Below, piece by piece: positions 52,850-62,588 of a stretch of 64,000 bases of DNA. Numbering within the stretch: position 1 is the first letter of the stretch; each line of letters begins with the position of its first letter. Made by a program: the position numbers and the translations under genes. Below the pieces are notes generated by a model that was not told the DNA's origin, ran no database searches, and saw only the letters and a program-made list of their open reading frames with translations. The DNA is from Ahaetulla prasina (lineage: Eukaryota > Chordata > Lepidosauria > Squamata > Colubridae): NCBI RefSeq assembly GCF_028640845.1, contig NC_080546.1, positions 84,324,757 through 84,388,756 of the forward strand, read 5' to 3'.

Positions 52850-53705
52850 TTACAGTATCTGTGAGTTCATCCAGGTCTGCAGAGGTATCTTTAAAATATT
52901 CCAATCAGTGCAGTCAAAACATGCCTGTAGCTTTAATTCTGATTCCTCCGTCCAGGTTTTCACTGATTTAATTATTGGTTTTATGGCTTTAAGTCTTTGC
53001 CTGTAAGCAGGTACAAGGTGAATCATGCAATGATCAGAGTGTCCTACAGCTGCACGTGGTAAAGACCGATAGGCATCTTTTAGTGTTGTGTAGCAGTGGT
53101 CTAGAGTATTCTTGCCTCTGGTGGGACAATTGACATGCTGAAAGTATTTTGGTAGTTCTTTCCTTAAGTTTGCCTTGTTTAGATCTCCCAAAACAATGGC
53201 CAGTGAATCAGGGTGTTTGGCTTCAGCCTCCATGATTTGGTCAGCTAGAGTTCGTAATGCCTCGTTTACACAGGCTTGTGGTGGGACATAAACAGCAATT
53301 AGAAGAAATGAGGAAAATTCACGAGGCGAATAGTAAGGTTTGCAGTTGATAATTAGAGTCTCTAAATTGTTGTCACAGAATTTGTAAATTATGTTAAAAT
53401 CTTGACACCAGGTTGAATTAATATATAGGCATAAGCCTCCTTTCTTTTTACTAGATGTTTCTGGAATTCTGTCTGATCGTTCAATTTGAAATCCTGGAAT
53501 GTTCAGGCTGCTATTTTCAATTGATTCATTTAACCAGGTTTCAGAGAAGCATAGGACTGCTGAATTGCGAAAATCAGAATAGTATTTGTTTAAGAGGAGT
53601 ATTTCATCCATCTTATTTGCAAGTGAGCGTATATTTGTTAGGAAAATTGAAGGCAGAGGAGTTTTAGTGCGAGTTCTTAGCTTGATTAAGATCCCAGATC
53701 TTTTA
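52850..53705 (-). pseudogene. L3 LINE endonuclease domain
   Basis: APE-type (EEP fold) endonuclease, frame open from about 53705 (RRKRGKRSGILIKL) through LPSIFLTNIRSLANKMDEI to 52850. Catalytic motifs: N in TNIRSL, E in CFSETWL, D/N in LGDLNKAN, and the terminal SDH in VGHSDHCMIHLV. The frame breaks near 52890; the linker that follows (YFKDTSADLDELTDTVTSYV, and FCEDLCVPTRN) lies in another frame at 52904-52680. Together with 51027-52670 this is the ORF2 of a CR1-group LINE. Confidence 0.93.
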
Positions 53706-53905
53706 CCTCGTTTCCTTCGTTTCCGCTGCTTGGTTTTTAGTAATCCATGGCTTCGTGGGAATTGCCTCCTCCTGTGTTAGAATCTCCTCCGTGTTTGTAA
53801 AGACAGGCGGGGGTGAGATTAAAGAAAGCTGCTCCTTAAAGAAATGTTCCTTAATTTTTAGCAGATGGTCTCGTGAGTAGGAAATCCGTAGTGAGTCACA
53901 GAGAA

Positions 53906-54020
53906 CAATTAGAAAGTGTTGTAAATGTTGTACCTTGATGAACGTATCTTTTCTTTTATGTACACTGAGAGCATATGCACCAAGACAAATTCCTTGTGTG
54001 TCCAATCACACTTGGCCAAT
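53906..54020 (+). mobile_element. L3 LINE 3' end (right copy)
   Basis: AGTGTTGTAAATGTTGTACC, TTGATGAACGTATCTTTTCT, GCACCAAGACAAATTCCTTG, TTGGCCAATAAAATTCTATT. It begins exactly where the inverted body ends and is closer to a clean consensus than the left copy. Confidence 0.9.
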
Positions 54021-54345
54021 AAAATTCTATTCTATTCTATTCTATTCTATTCTATTCTCTACTCTACTCTACTCTACTCTACTCTACTCTACTCTACTCT
54101 ACTCTATTCTATTCTATTCTATTCTAATTTTCATTCTATTATTCTGTTCTGTTCTGTTTTGTTTTATTCTATTCTTCATTCCATTGTTCTGTTCTGTTCT
54201 GTTCTGTTCTGTTCTGTTCTGTTCTATTCTATTCTATTCTACTCTACTCTACTCCTTCATTCCAATATTTATTCTATTCTATTCTATTCTATTCTATTCT
54301 ATTCTATTCTATTCTATTCTATTCTATTCTATTCTAATTACTCTT
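54021..54345. repeat. (ATTCT)n array with variant blocks
   Basis: TTCTA, CTCTA, TTCTA, irregular TTTTCATTCTATTATTCTG, TTCTG, CTCTA and TTCTA blocks. The irregular segment is shared with 50820-50905. Confidence 0.95.
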
Positions 54346-55105
54346 GCCCAGGTAATTGGTTTTACTATTTATCAGTGGATTGAACAATATTCACAGATAT
54401 TTTTGTTAAAAATGTACCTGTTTGATTCCAACATAGGTAGATTGCTTAAGACAGTGGGAGGAAAAAAAATATCTGTGATTATTACTAAAATTCTTCCCAC
54501 AATATGTTAAAAAAAAGTAGTCATCCCGTTGAGACTATCTTGCCCCTTAAAAATTTGGTCTCTTGGAACCTCTTTGTAGTAAATGATAAACTCACTTGTG
54601 ATTTATATTATTGAGGGTGGGGGAAATGCCCTATGTTCAAAAGGTTGTTGCCAAAAAAAGAAAGAAAAGAAAAAGATATTTATTGTCTGTGCAACATGGA
54701 GGAGAATATGAGTCACAATTTGGAAGTAGATGTACTGCAATCATAAGAATTTATGAAATAGAAGGCTTGCCTGATTTCCTCTCCCAAAATCACTTTTACA
54801 AAGGAGGTTCCTTCAAGTTTTATATGGCCTAATATGGCAGAAGTTTAACAATATGTGACTTTTTTCATTAGACTATTTTGTTAGCATAATTAAAAAAAAA
54901 TTCTGCCTTGGTCTGAAAATTTTCATAAAGTAACTGCCCATTCAACTCATTTTTGTGTGTCTTGTTCTGGATATCAACTCTGCTAATTTGGCCTCAAATA
55001 ATGAAGCCCTTGGGTTTTTTTCCCCTCCTTCTGCCATTCAGACTTATATCCTTAGCAGAAAACTCTAGCCATTCTCTCAGTTTTAGACTTCACTGTTGTT
55101 GCTGT
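54346..55105. other. No feature recognised
   Basis: Unique-looking AT-rich sequence. Confidence 0.5.
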
Positions 55106-55107
55106 TG

Positions 55108-55109
55108 AT

Positions 55110-55145
<36 letters not shown>

Positions 55146-55223
55146 AAGAGAGATTTTTGGGAAGGATAATATATTTTAAGTTCCAGAGATAGCATGTCTG
55201 TCTCTAGATAGATAGATAGATAC

Positions 55224-55284
<61 letters not shown>

Positions 55285-55390
55285 AGAGAGAGAGAGAGAG
55301 AGAGATGAGAGAGAGAGATATGAGAGAGAGAGATATGAGAGAGAGGTAGAGGTAGAAATAGAGATATGGGTAGATATAGATGTATAGATT
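55108..55390. repeat. (GA)n, (GATA)n, (GA)n compound microsatellite
   Basis: GA at 55108-55152, about 20 GATA units at 55205-55284, then GAGAGA with ATATGAGAG variants to 55345. Confidence 0.95.
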
Positions 55391-55409
55391 TATACATGTA
55401 TACATGTAT

Positions 55410-55980
55410 AGAGAATGCAGCTGCGCGGGTAATAGTGGGGGCAACTCGTTGCTCCCATGTAACACCAATCCTGCGCAGCTTGCACTGGCTTCCTGTGGTC
55501 TTTCGGGTGTGCTTCAAGATTTTGGTTACCACCTTTAAAGCGCTCCATGGCTTAGGACCCGGGTACTTACGGGACTGCCTGCTGTTACCTTGTGCCTCCC
55601 ACCGACCCATACGCTCACACAGAGAGGGTCTTCTCAGGGTGCCGTCCGCCAAGCAATGTCGGCTGGCGGCCCCCAGGGGAAGGGCCTTCTCTGTTGGAGC
55701 TCCTACGCTCTGGAATGAACTTCCCCCCGGTTTACGTCAATTGCCTGATCTTCGGACCTTTCGGCGTGAGCTGAAAACGCACCTATTTATTCAAGCGGGA
55801 CTGGATTGAAATTTTATTGGGGTATTTATGTTTTAAGATTTTAAATGGTTTTAAAATTTCGGCCACATTATAATATTTCTTTTTAACTTCTTTTTAATGT
55901 TTATATATTGAATTTTTACTTGGCTGTACACCGCCCTGAGTCCTCCGGGAGAAGGGCGGTATAAAAATCGAAATAAATAA
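55410..55980 (+). mobile_element. L2-clade LINE 3' end
   Basis: Frame to a stop at 55807-55809 encodes ENAAARVIVGATRCSHVTP, LRSLHWLPVVFRVCFKIL, TFKALHGLGPGYLRD, PSAKQCRLAAPRGRAFSV, LWNELPPGLRQL and FRRELKTHLFIQ, the complete C-terminus of an L2 protein with the WNELP motif. The 3' UTR ends ACCGCCCTGAGTCCTCCGGG, AGAAGGGCGGTATAAAAATC (hairpin) and an (AAATA)n tail. 5' truncated at the VQNAAAR block. Confidence 0.93.
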
Positions 55981-56189
55981 ATAAATAAATAAATAAATAG
56001 ATATAGTGGGGGATGGGGAGGCAGGGAGGGAGGCAGGGAGACAGACAAACTTAGGCCCAGATTGTTCATTGCTTCTGGCTCATCTTGAATTAGGTCACAC
56101 AGCTAATTAGGTCAGATATTTATTTATTTATTTTAGTATTCAGAATTCATTTCTGGAAAAGGCAGTAGCGTTACATTACTTCGAACTCT

Positions 56190-56234
<45 letters not shown>
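56190..56234. repeat. (GT)n microsatellite
   Basis: About 22 GT units at the 3' end of the PLE below. Confidence 0.95.
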
Positions 56235-56238
<4 letters not shown>

Positions 56239-56990
56239 TTTCGTAGGTTTTCACAGGTATATGTATGCAGATTTTGGTATGTTCGAATCTTTTCCCATGT
56301 AAGATTGGAAGTATTTAGGCAACATTTCGACATAATCTCACTCATCATCTTCAGGCTTTGGCTTTGTTCTTATGTGAGCGAAGTGTGGATTTTAACTGCT
56401 GTTTCTCTATAAATACTGGTGGGTGTGTGTTTTTTTGAATTGCAGGCCTAGCTGTTGCAAGCTGATTGGTTGGCTGTGTTGCTACATATTGATTAGTTAA
56501 TGGAGTTTTTTGAATTGCTGGCCTAGCTGTTGCAAGCTGATTGGTTGGCTGTGTTGCTAATTGGTTAATGGGGTTGATGTTTGTGCCCTGGTCTTTGGAC
56601 CCTGGTCTGGTTCCGAGTTCGAGGTCTTGTCGTGTGTGGATGTTTGTGTGGGAAGTAGCATTTTGGGCTCTGGTCTGGTTCCGAGTTCGAGGTCCTGTTG
56701 TGTGTTGGTGTCAATTTTTGTAGCTGGGATTCGTTTCTTGACTAGTGCTAGTTTCCAGATGTTTGGTAAGCGGGAGGTATCGCCACGTTTATTCATGTTA
56801 TGGGGGTGTTTCTCTATTTCTATGGTTTCCATAATTATTCTCTTGTGGTAGTGTTCAGTTTTAGAGATTAATTTGGTTCCTTCAAAATCAATGTTTTCAA
56901 AATCAGAAAAGAAGAAAAAACTTCAGCTCTTTTCCAACACCTTAAAGCCACAGGACATGACATTGATTTTGAAGGAACCAAATTTTGAAG
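56235..56990 (-). mobile_element. Penelope-like element: endonuclease C-terminus and terminal region
   Basis: Minus strand, frame through 56832-56557: IDFEGTKLISKTEHYHKRII precedes METIEIEKHPHNMNKRGDTS and LPNIWKLALVKKRIPA. This matches the end of the PLE GIY-YIG endonuclease region (the IxxAIEIxKHPxNxNR..W pattern). A T/Q-rich tail follows, then two CCAATCAGCTTGCAAC boxes, CAGTATTTATAGAGAAAC, a degenerate hammerhead-like CCTGAAGATGATGAGTGAG..GTCGAAATG, and GAAAACCTACGAAAACATAC before the GT run. At 56905-56986 the adjoining upstream part (QHLKATGHDIDFEGTKF) is present but on the + strand, so the copy is internally inverted. Confidence 0.85.
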
Positions 56991-57002
56991 GAACCAAATA
57001 AA

Positions 57003-59087
57003 AAGGGAGACTTCCGGTGGCTCCGCTTTGTTGATGGCGGTCTTTCTTAGGCCGCTAGCTCCGTGATTCCGTAGAGCCGCTCAGACAGCGCTAATCAGCT
57101 GTCTGGTGGCTTGAAAATCTCTCCCTCGGGCAAAAAGGGAGAGGTGAGCATTCGGGCTGAAGTAGAGCCCCCAGAAAAGCCCCAGGAAAATTTCTGGAGG
57201 CTTGATGGGAACACTCTTTCTATAGCCCAGAAAAAAGCTCCAAAATCCGGAACACTTCTGCCCAATGGTGGAACAAAATGCAGCGCCCATCTCCACGACT
57301 GAAATGGATTTATGATGGATTGCAAACACGGACAGAGCAGAAACAGGAGCATTAGCATTTGTTTGTAAGAAGATTTTAACTCCCTATCAGAGGATATATT
57401 TGTAGTAAAGATTGGAGACAAAGAAAGGAAATGGCATTTTGTGTATTGGAAGTGAAAATTAAGGAAATGCTTACTACAATTGCTGGTGTGGAACCTATAA
57501 GAAGAATATAACAAGATACTTTTTAAATGGAATGAACAAGAATTGTTTATGATTTTTTCTTTACCTTTTTTTATTACAGTGTTTAAGAAGAAAAGTTTAC
57601 TGATTTTTTTTTCTTTTTGGTAGATTATACAGTTCAAAAATGGCTCTTAAGCAAACAGAATTAACTACTACTAAAATCTTGGAAATTTATTCAGATAGGG
57701 AAATTAAAAGAAGATATCAAGGAAGGTTTGAGGAATTTTTTTACAGGAACTTTTGGAGGCTCATCTTTTAGAAATAGATCAAAAATTTAATGAAATGGAG
57801 AAAGAAATTGGATTTTAAAGATATGGTGGAAGAGCAGAGGAGGGATATGAAAATGGTAAAGGATACAATTACGCCATTGTTGGTATCTAGTATTCAGATG
57901 GAGGAAAGACTGGGAGAAGTTAACCAAATTAATTTAGATTTGCAAAGGAAAATAGAGGAAGCTCAAACGAATCAAATTAATTTGAATTTAGAAAATAAAA
58001 TAGATGATATTCAGGTTAAGGTGGATAGGGCAGATGAAGAAAGGGTTATATTACAATATAGATTAATGGAATATGCTATAAGGGTGAGGAGATTAAAGGA
58101 ATGCAGGCAGGAAAATTTAAAAGAGATTTTTACTCAGGCCTTTGCTCAGATAGACGGACCACATCTCTGACATCAATACAATTGAATGTGTCCAGAAATA
58201 TTTTACAAGAATAGTTCTCCATTCCTCTGAAAACAACAAAATACCTTACCCCACCAGACTTGAAATCCTAGGCTTAGAAAGCTTGGAACTCCGTCGCCTC
58301 CAACAAGACCTAAGTTTAACTCACAGAATCATTTATTGTAATGTCCTTCCTGTCAAAGACTACTTCAGCTTTAATTGCAATAATACTAGAGCAACTAATA
58401 GATTTAAACTAAATGTCAACCGCTTTAATCTAGATTGCAGAAAATATGACTTCTGTAACAGAATCATCAGTGCTTGGAGTACTTTACCTGACTCTGTGGT
58501 CTCTTCTCATAATCCTAAAAGCTTTAACCAAAAACTTTCTACTATTGACCTCACCCCATTCCTAAGAGGACCATAAGGGGCGTGCATAAGCGCATAAACG
58601 TGCCTACCATTCCTGTCCTATTGTTTTTCTTTTCTTCTTCCTATATATATATATGCTTATACCTCCTAATATTTACTCATATATGTATTTATATGCTATA
58701 TAATCTTTTTGTATGATACCTACATATATTGTTGTGACAAAATAAATAAATAAATAAATAAAATAAAGATTTTGAAGTTAATATTGAAAAAATCTATCGT
58801 GTTAATTCTTGGTTGGCAAGGCAGAAGCGATTACCGAGAGATGTGGTTATTTATTTTACAACTAAGAAGATTCGGTATGGAATTTTACAAGCATTTTATA
58901 AAAATAAAATTCAAATATTAGGACAAGATATAATAATGATGAAGGAAATTCCTCCTAAAATGTTAAGAAAGAGAAAAGAATTTGCCTTTTTAGTGGATGA
59001 GCTTAAGAAACATCAGATATATTTTAGATGGGAGGTTCCAGCTGTCTTAACAGTGAATTATAAAGGAAGAAAGTATTTTCTTAATAC
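57003..59087 (+). mobile_element. L1 LINE 5' UTR and ORF1, split by LINE-X
   Basis: 57003-57639 is a GC-rich then AT-rich leader (AAGGGAGACTTCCGGTGGCT, TCGGGCAAAAAGGGAGAGG) as in L1 5' ends. ORF1 starts at ATG 57640 (MALKQTELTTTKILEIYSD), with frameshifts near 57750 and 57805, then a coiled coil (57790-58150: VNQINLDLQRKIEEAQTNQ). After the LINE-X insert (58165-58765) the L1 ORF1 core continues: NIEKIYRVNSWLARQKRLP, RDVVIYFTTKKIRYGIL, KEIPPKMLRKRKEFAFLVDE and YFRWEVPAVLTVNYKGRKYF. This is the L1 ORF1p RRM/CTD RNA-binding region. A CR1 abuts at 59088. ORF2 is absent. Confidence 0.9.
58165..58765 (+). mobile_element. LINE-X 3' end inside L1
   Basis: CATCAATACAATTGAATGTG start; frame 58283-58576 encodes LSLTHRIIYCNVLPVKDYF, FKLNVNRFNLDCRKYDFCN and LPDSVVSSHNPKSFNQKL, ending FLRGP. 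The tail is TGTGACAAAATAAATAAATA. It is the best preserved of the four LINE-X ends. No clear target duplication. Confidence 0.9.
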
Positions 59088-59530
59088 AATGGTTATCCAA
59101 CATCTTAAAAGCTTCCAGTGTTGGAGCATTCACAACTTCTGGAGGCAAGTTGTTCCACTGATTAATTGTTTTAACGGTCAGGAAATTTCTCCTTAGTTCT
59201 AAGTTGCTTCTCTCCTTGATTAGTTTCCACTCATTGCTTTTTGTCCTGCCCTCAGGTGCTTTGAAGAATAGCTTGACTCCCTTTTCTTTGTGGCAGCCCC
59301 TGAGATATTGGAAGACTGCTATCATGTCTCCCCTAGTCCTTCTTTTCCTTAAATGAGACATACCCAATTCCAGCAACTGTTCTTTATATGTTTTAACCTC
59401 AGTCCCCTAATCATCTTTGTTGCCCTTCTCTGCACTCTTTCTAGAGTATCAACATCTTTTTTACATTGTGGTGACCAAAACTGAATGCAGTATTCCAAGT
59501 GTGTGCTCCAATCTTTTTGAACGAAGAAAT
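59088..59530 (-). mobile_element. CR1 LINE 3' part (copy 1)
   Basis: Antisense CR1. Minus frame 59621-59349 gives [33 protein letters not shown]; frame 59376-59047 gives [35 protein letters not shown] and NLPPEVVNAPTLEAFK. These are the classical CR1 C-terminal blocks. Stop codons and one frameshift make it dead. Confidence 0.92.
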
Positions 59531-59576
59531 ATTTCCCCAAAATAAATGTATAATATAGTGGTTCTTCCATAAATTG

Positions 59577-60140
59577 CTTGCTTGAGCAGGAGATACCAGT
59601 GGTTCTTAATCTTTTCTTCACTATGGACCTTTAAATACTTTTTGTGGCCACAGCCCCCTCAAGATTTAAATCATAACATTTCTTCAAACCTTTGTGAATC
59701 TCCTGTGATGACATTGTGGCCACCCAGAGGTCTGCAGACCACAGGTTGAGAATCACTGGCCTATACCATTTCAGACAAGTAGCTATCCTGTCTCTTCTTA
59801 AAAACCTCCAATGATGGAGCACCCACAACTTCTGGAGACAAGTCATTTCACTGATTTATTGTTCTCACTGTCAGGAAATTCCGCCTTAGTTCTGGGTTGC
59901 TTCTGTCCTGGATTAGTTTCCATCCACTGCTTCTTCTCCTGCCTTCAGGTGCTTTGGAGAATAACTTGACTCCCTCTTCTTTGTGGCAACCCCTGAGATT
60001 TTGGAAGGCTACTATCATGTCTCCCCTAGTCCTTCTTTTTATTAAACTAGACATACCCAATTCCCGCAACCGTTCTTCATAAGTTTTAGCCTCCAGCCCC
60101 GTAATCATCTTTGTTGCTCTTCTCCGCACTCTTTCCAATC
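59577..60140 (-). mobile_element. CR1 LINE 3' part (copy 2), split by a hAT
   Basis: Antisense CR1; frame 60138-59848 gives RVRRRATKMITGLEAKTYEE, RLRELGMSSLIKRRTRGDMI, NLRGCHKEEGVKLFSKA. It extends left to GCTTGAGCAGGAGA at 59583, interrupted by the element at 59597-59758. Confidence 0.9.
59597..59758. mobile_element. hAT MITE (CAGTGGTTCT type)
   Basis: CAGTGGTTCTTAATCTTTTC to ACAGGTTGAGAATCACTG, 162 bp, inserted in CR1. The flanks (GGAGATAC, GCCTATAC) are only 5 of 8 alike. Same termini as 35431-35900. Confidence 0.82.
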
Positions 60141-60425
60141 ATAGTGATAATGATGTATTTGATGGTATTGAGTGGTAGTGGTCTATATTGTAATACCTGT
60201 TACAGAGGTTGGAAAATTAGAAATCTTAGGAGTTGGTTCCATACTTCCTGAGGGTCCTGCATACTCAAGATACACTGAGTAACGGGTACTCAAGAACCTG
60301 TGTACTTAAACAAAATGGTCAGGGATAGCCTTCAGCTGACCTAGCTGAGGTCTGGAATCGATTGCAGGTCACTTGATCTCTTCCCTAAAATGCTTGTTAA
60401 AAAGATGTGCTTTTTGTTAACCACA
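60141..60425. other. No feature recognised
   Basis: Unique-looking sequence. Confidence 0.5.
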
Positions 60426-60429
60426 AGCA

Positions 60430-60790
60430 CGTATGTGAACTCTGCATCGGTGACAGGAAGGGCATCTGGCCAGTAAAGACTCAGCTCCATTCAGTTGCCC
60501 CGACTCCAACTTGCAAGGGATTACAGCAGGGGTGAAATCCAGCAGATTCTGACAGGTTCTGGAGAACCGGTAGCGGAAATTTTGAGCAGTTTGGAGAACC
60601 GGCAAATACCACTTCTGGCTGGCCCAAGAGTGGGGTTGGAATGGAGATTTTGCAGTATCTTTCCCCTGCCACGCCCACCAAGCCATGCCTATCAAGCCAC
60701 ATCACACCCACCAAGCCACACCCACGGAACGGGTAATAAAAAAATTTGGATTTCACCACTGGATTACAGGGTCATTAAACGGCAAGAAAA
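60430..60790 (+). mobile_element. tRNA-SINE remnant split by a hAT
   Basis: GTGACAGGAAGGGCATCTGG, CAGCTCCATTCAGTTGCCCC, AAGGGATTACAG, then after the insert GGGTCATTAAACGGCAAG. This is the 3' half of the SINE at 6224-6459. Confidence 0.75.
60527..60761 (+). mobile_element. hAT MITE (CAGGGGTGAAATCC family)
   Basis: 235 bp, CAGGGGTGAAATCCAGCAGA to TTGGATTTCACCACTG, perfect duplication GATTACAG at 60519-60526 and 60762-60769. One GATTTTGCAGTATCTTT unit. Confidence 0.96.
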
Positions 60791-60814
60791 GTGCACATAT
60801 GTTTTTGGTTTTTT

Positions 60815-60905
60815 TTAATTTGAATTTATATCCCGCCCTTCTCCGAAGACTCAGGGCAGCTTACACTGTGTTAAGCAATACTCTTCATCCACTTGTATGT
60901 TGTTA
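60815..60905 (-). mobile_element. SINE 3' end (CCGCCCT hairpin tail)
   Basis: TTTATATCCCGCCCTTCTCC, GAAGACTCAGGGCAGCTTAC; truncated copy of 23696-23955. Confidence 0.82.
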
Positions 60906-61715
60906 GTATCACAGATGCATGAGTCTAGGTAATGTTCCCCTCCATCTGATGTCCAATCAAATAAACAGGAGTGTGGAGAACTATAATATTTCTCCTAATC
61001 ATTGACCTGTGGAAAACAGACCTTTTAGCATACAGAAAATATTGTGGTTCCCCTCGAACACAAGCAGAAATATCCATTTTATAGTAGAAAACATTTCAAC
61101 TCCTAATAATTATCTAGCTTTGAAGAACCGGAAACATTCACCCTGCTCCTCGCCCCTCTCTGGCAATTTCTTTGCTTGTACTTTGAATATGTTATCTGTC
61201 ACGGCAATTTGAGTGGTTGCTGTTGCTACCGTTGTTGAACCAAATTGGGTTTATTTGAAATAGTTGTTGTTGTTGTTTTTTCTTATCTCGATGAAAACTC
61301 CTATCTGGGATTTGTTCTCATCGTTGCCCCAATATTGCAGTCTATCCGGGGGGTTGTACTTGACAGCTCAAAATGCTTAAACTGTCTTTATTTTTAATAA
61401 CGAGGCCAACCGTGTGGTGATTAGACCATCCATGGCAGCCAATTATAGCTTGCTGTCATTATCCATGCAGTTTTTGTGCTTATGCATTTACTGTTCCCAG
61501 CTCACATACACACCTGGGTTTTTGTTCTTTTTTTTAGCTCTCTAACTCCACATGGTGCCTTCTAATGGCCTGATCTTGCACAATTCAGTCTAGCATCCCG
61601 CTTCATTTGCCATACACAAATGTCTACACTTTAAAGTTGGGGGTGGGGGGTGGGGAGGAGACGAAACAAAGCAGGTGTTTTGTTTGAACGCTGACAATGG
61701 TAATGCTTTATTCAA
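60906..61715. other. No feature recognised
   Basis: Unique-looking; a (TTG)n near 61265-61280. Confidence 0.5.
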
Positions 61716-61719
61716 GTCC

Positions 61720-62520
61720 CAATTGTCTTGTTTTTCAAGGGAGAACTGGACTTTCTGGTTTTTCTTTGAAGACCTTGCGCTTCTCATCCAAGAAGCTTCT
61801 TCAGCTCTGACTGGATCAGAGGTGGGTTTCAGCAGGTTCTGACCAGTTCTGGAGAACCGGTAGTGGAAATTTTGAGTAGTTTGGAGAATCGGGGTAAAAA
61901 TTCTGTCTGGCCCCACCCCCATTTATTCTCTGCCTCCCGAGTCCCAGCTGATCAGGAGGATTTTACAGTATCCTTCCCCTGGATTGGGGAGGGAAAGGAG
62001 ATTTTTCAGTATCCTTCCCCTGGATTGGAGAGGAATGAATTGGAGAGGAATGGAGATTTTGCAGTATCCTTCCCCGGGAGTGGAGTGGGAATGGAGATTT
62101 TGCAGTATCCTTCCCCGGGAGTGGAGTGGGAATGGAGATTTTACAGTATCCTTCCCCTGGATTGGGGAGGGAATGGGGATTTTGCATTATCCTTCCCCTG
62201 GATTGGAGAGGAATGGATTGGAGAGGAATGGAGATTTTGCAGTATCCTTCCCCAGGAGTGGAGTGGGAATGGAGATTTTACAGTATCCTTCCCTTGCTAT
62301 GCCCAAGCCATGCCCACCAAGCCATGCCACGCCCACCAAGCCACACCCACAGAACCAGTAGTAAAAAATTTGAAACCCACTACTGGACTGGATGGTGGGG
62401 AATGGAAGGATTTAATCTCCTTGCAGACAGCTGGACATTTGCATGCTTTTAGTGGGTCGTTAACGTCACTCGGAGGTTTATCTGTGTCTTCAGGGTTACC
62501 TGAGTGGTGCAAATTGGTGT
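61720..62520 (-). mobile_element. Family A (PLE-like) repeat split by a hAT
   Basis: 61720-61816 carries the core in antisense (AAGACCTTGCGCTTCTCATC, CAAGAAGCTTCTTCAGCTCT); after the hAT, 62394-62520 continues with GGTGGGGAATGGAAGGATTT and GGAGGTTTATCTGTGTCTTC. Confidence 0.78.
61817..62385 (+). mobile_element. hAT MITE with expanded internal minisatellite
   Basis: 569 bp, CAGAGGTGGGTTTCAGCAGG to TTGAAACCCACTACTG, perfect duplication GACTGGAT at 61809-61816 and 62386-62393. The interior has seven 41-55-bp units of the form GATTTTGCAGTATCCTTCCC plus CGGGAGTGGAGTGGGAATG, against one to three in sister copies. Confidence 0.96.
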
Positions 62521-62588
62521 GGAGCTTTCTTGGAACTGTTGAAAGGACTGTGTTGTAGATTGGAGATAGATGATGTTGTATCCATCCC

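Larger units (their letters stand above)
50909..53905 (-). mobile_element. L3-type (CR1-group) LINE body, inverted relative to its tail
   Basis: About 3.0 kb of LINE on the minus strand, the longest element of the window. In sense order: the end of an ORF1-like or linker frame (53905-53703), a basic segment, the endonuclease, the reverse transcriptase, and the first part of the 3' UTR ending CTATAACTTGTTG. It stops at 50909-50912, before the last ~200 nt of the UTR. Those terminal nucleotides, in + orientation, follow at 53906-54020. Frameshifts near 52890 and 52680 inactivate it. Confidence 0.9.

Noticed and set aside
56557..56851. Plus-strand frame of 96 codons over the PLE
   Set aside because: Antisense shadow of the PLE endonuclease C-terminus.
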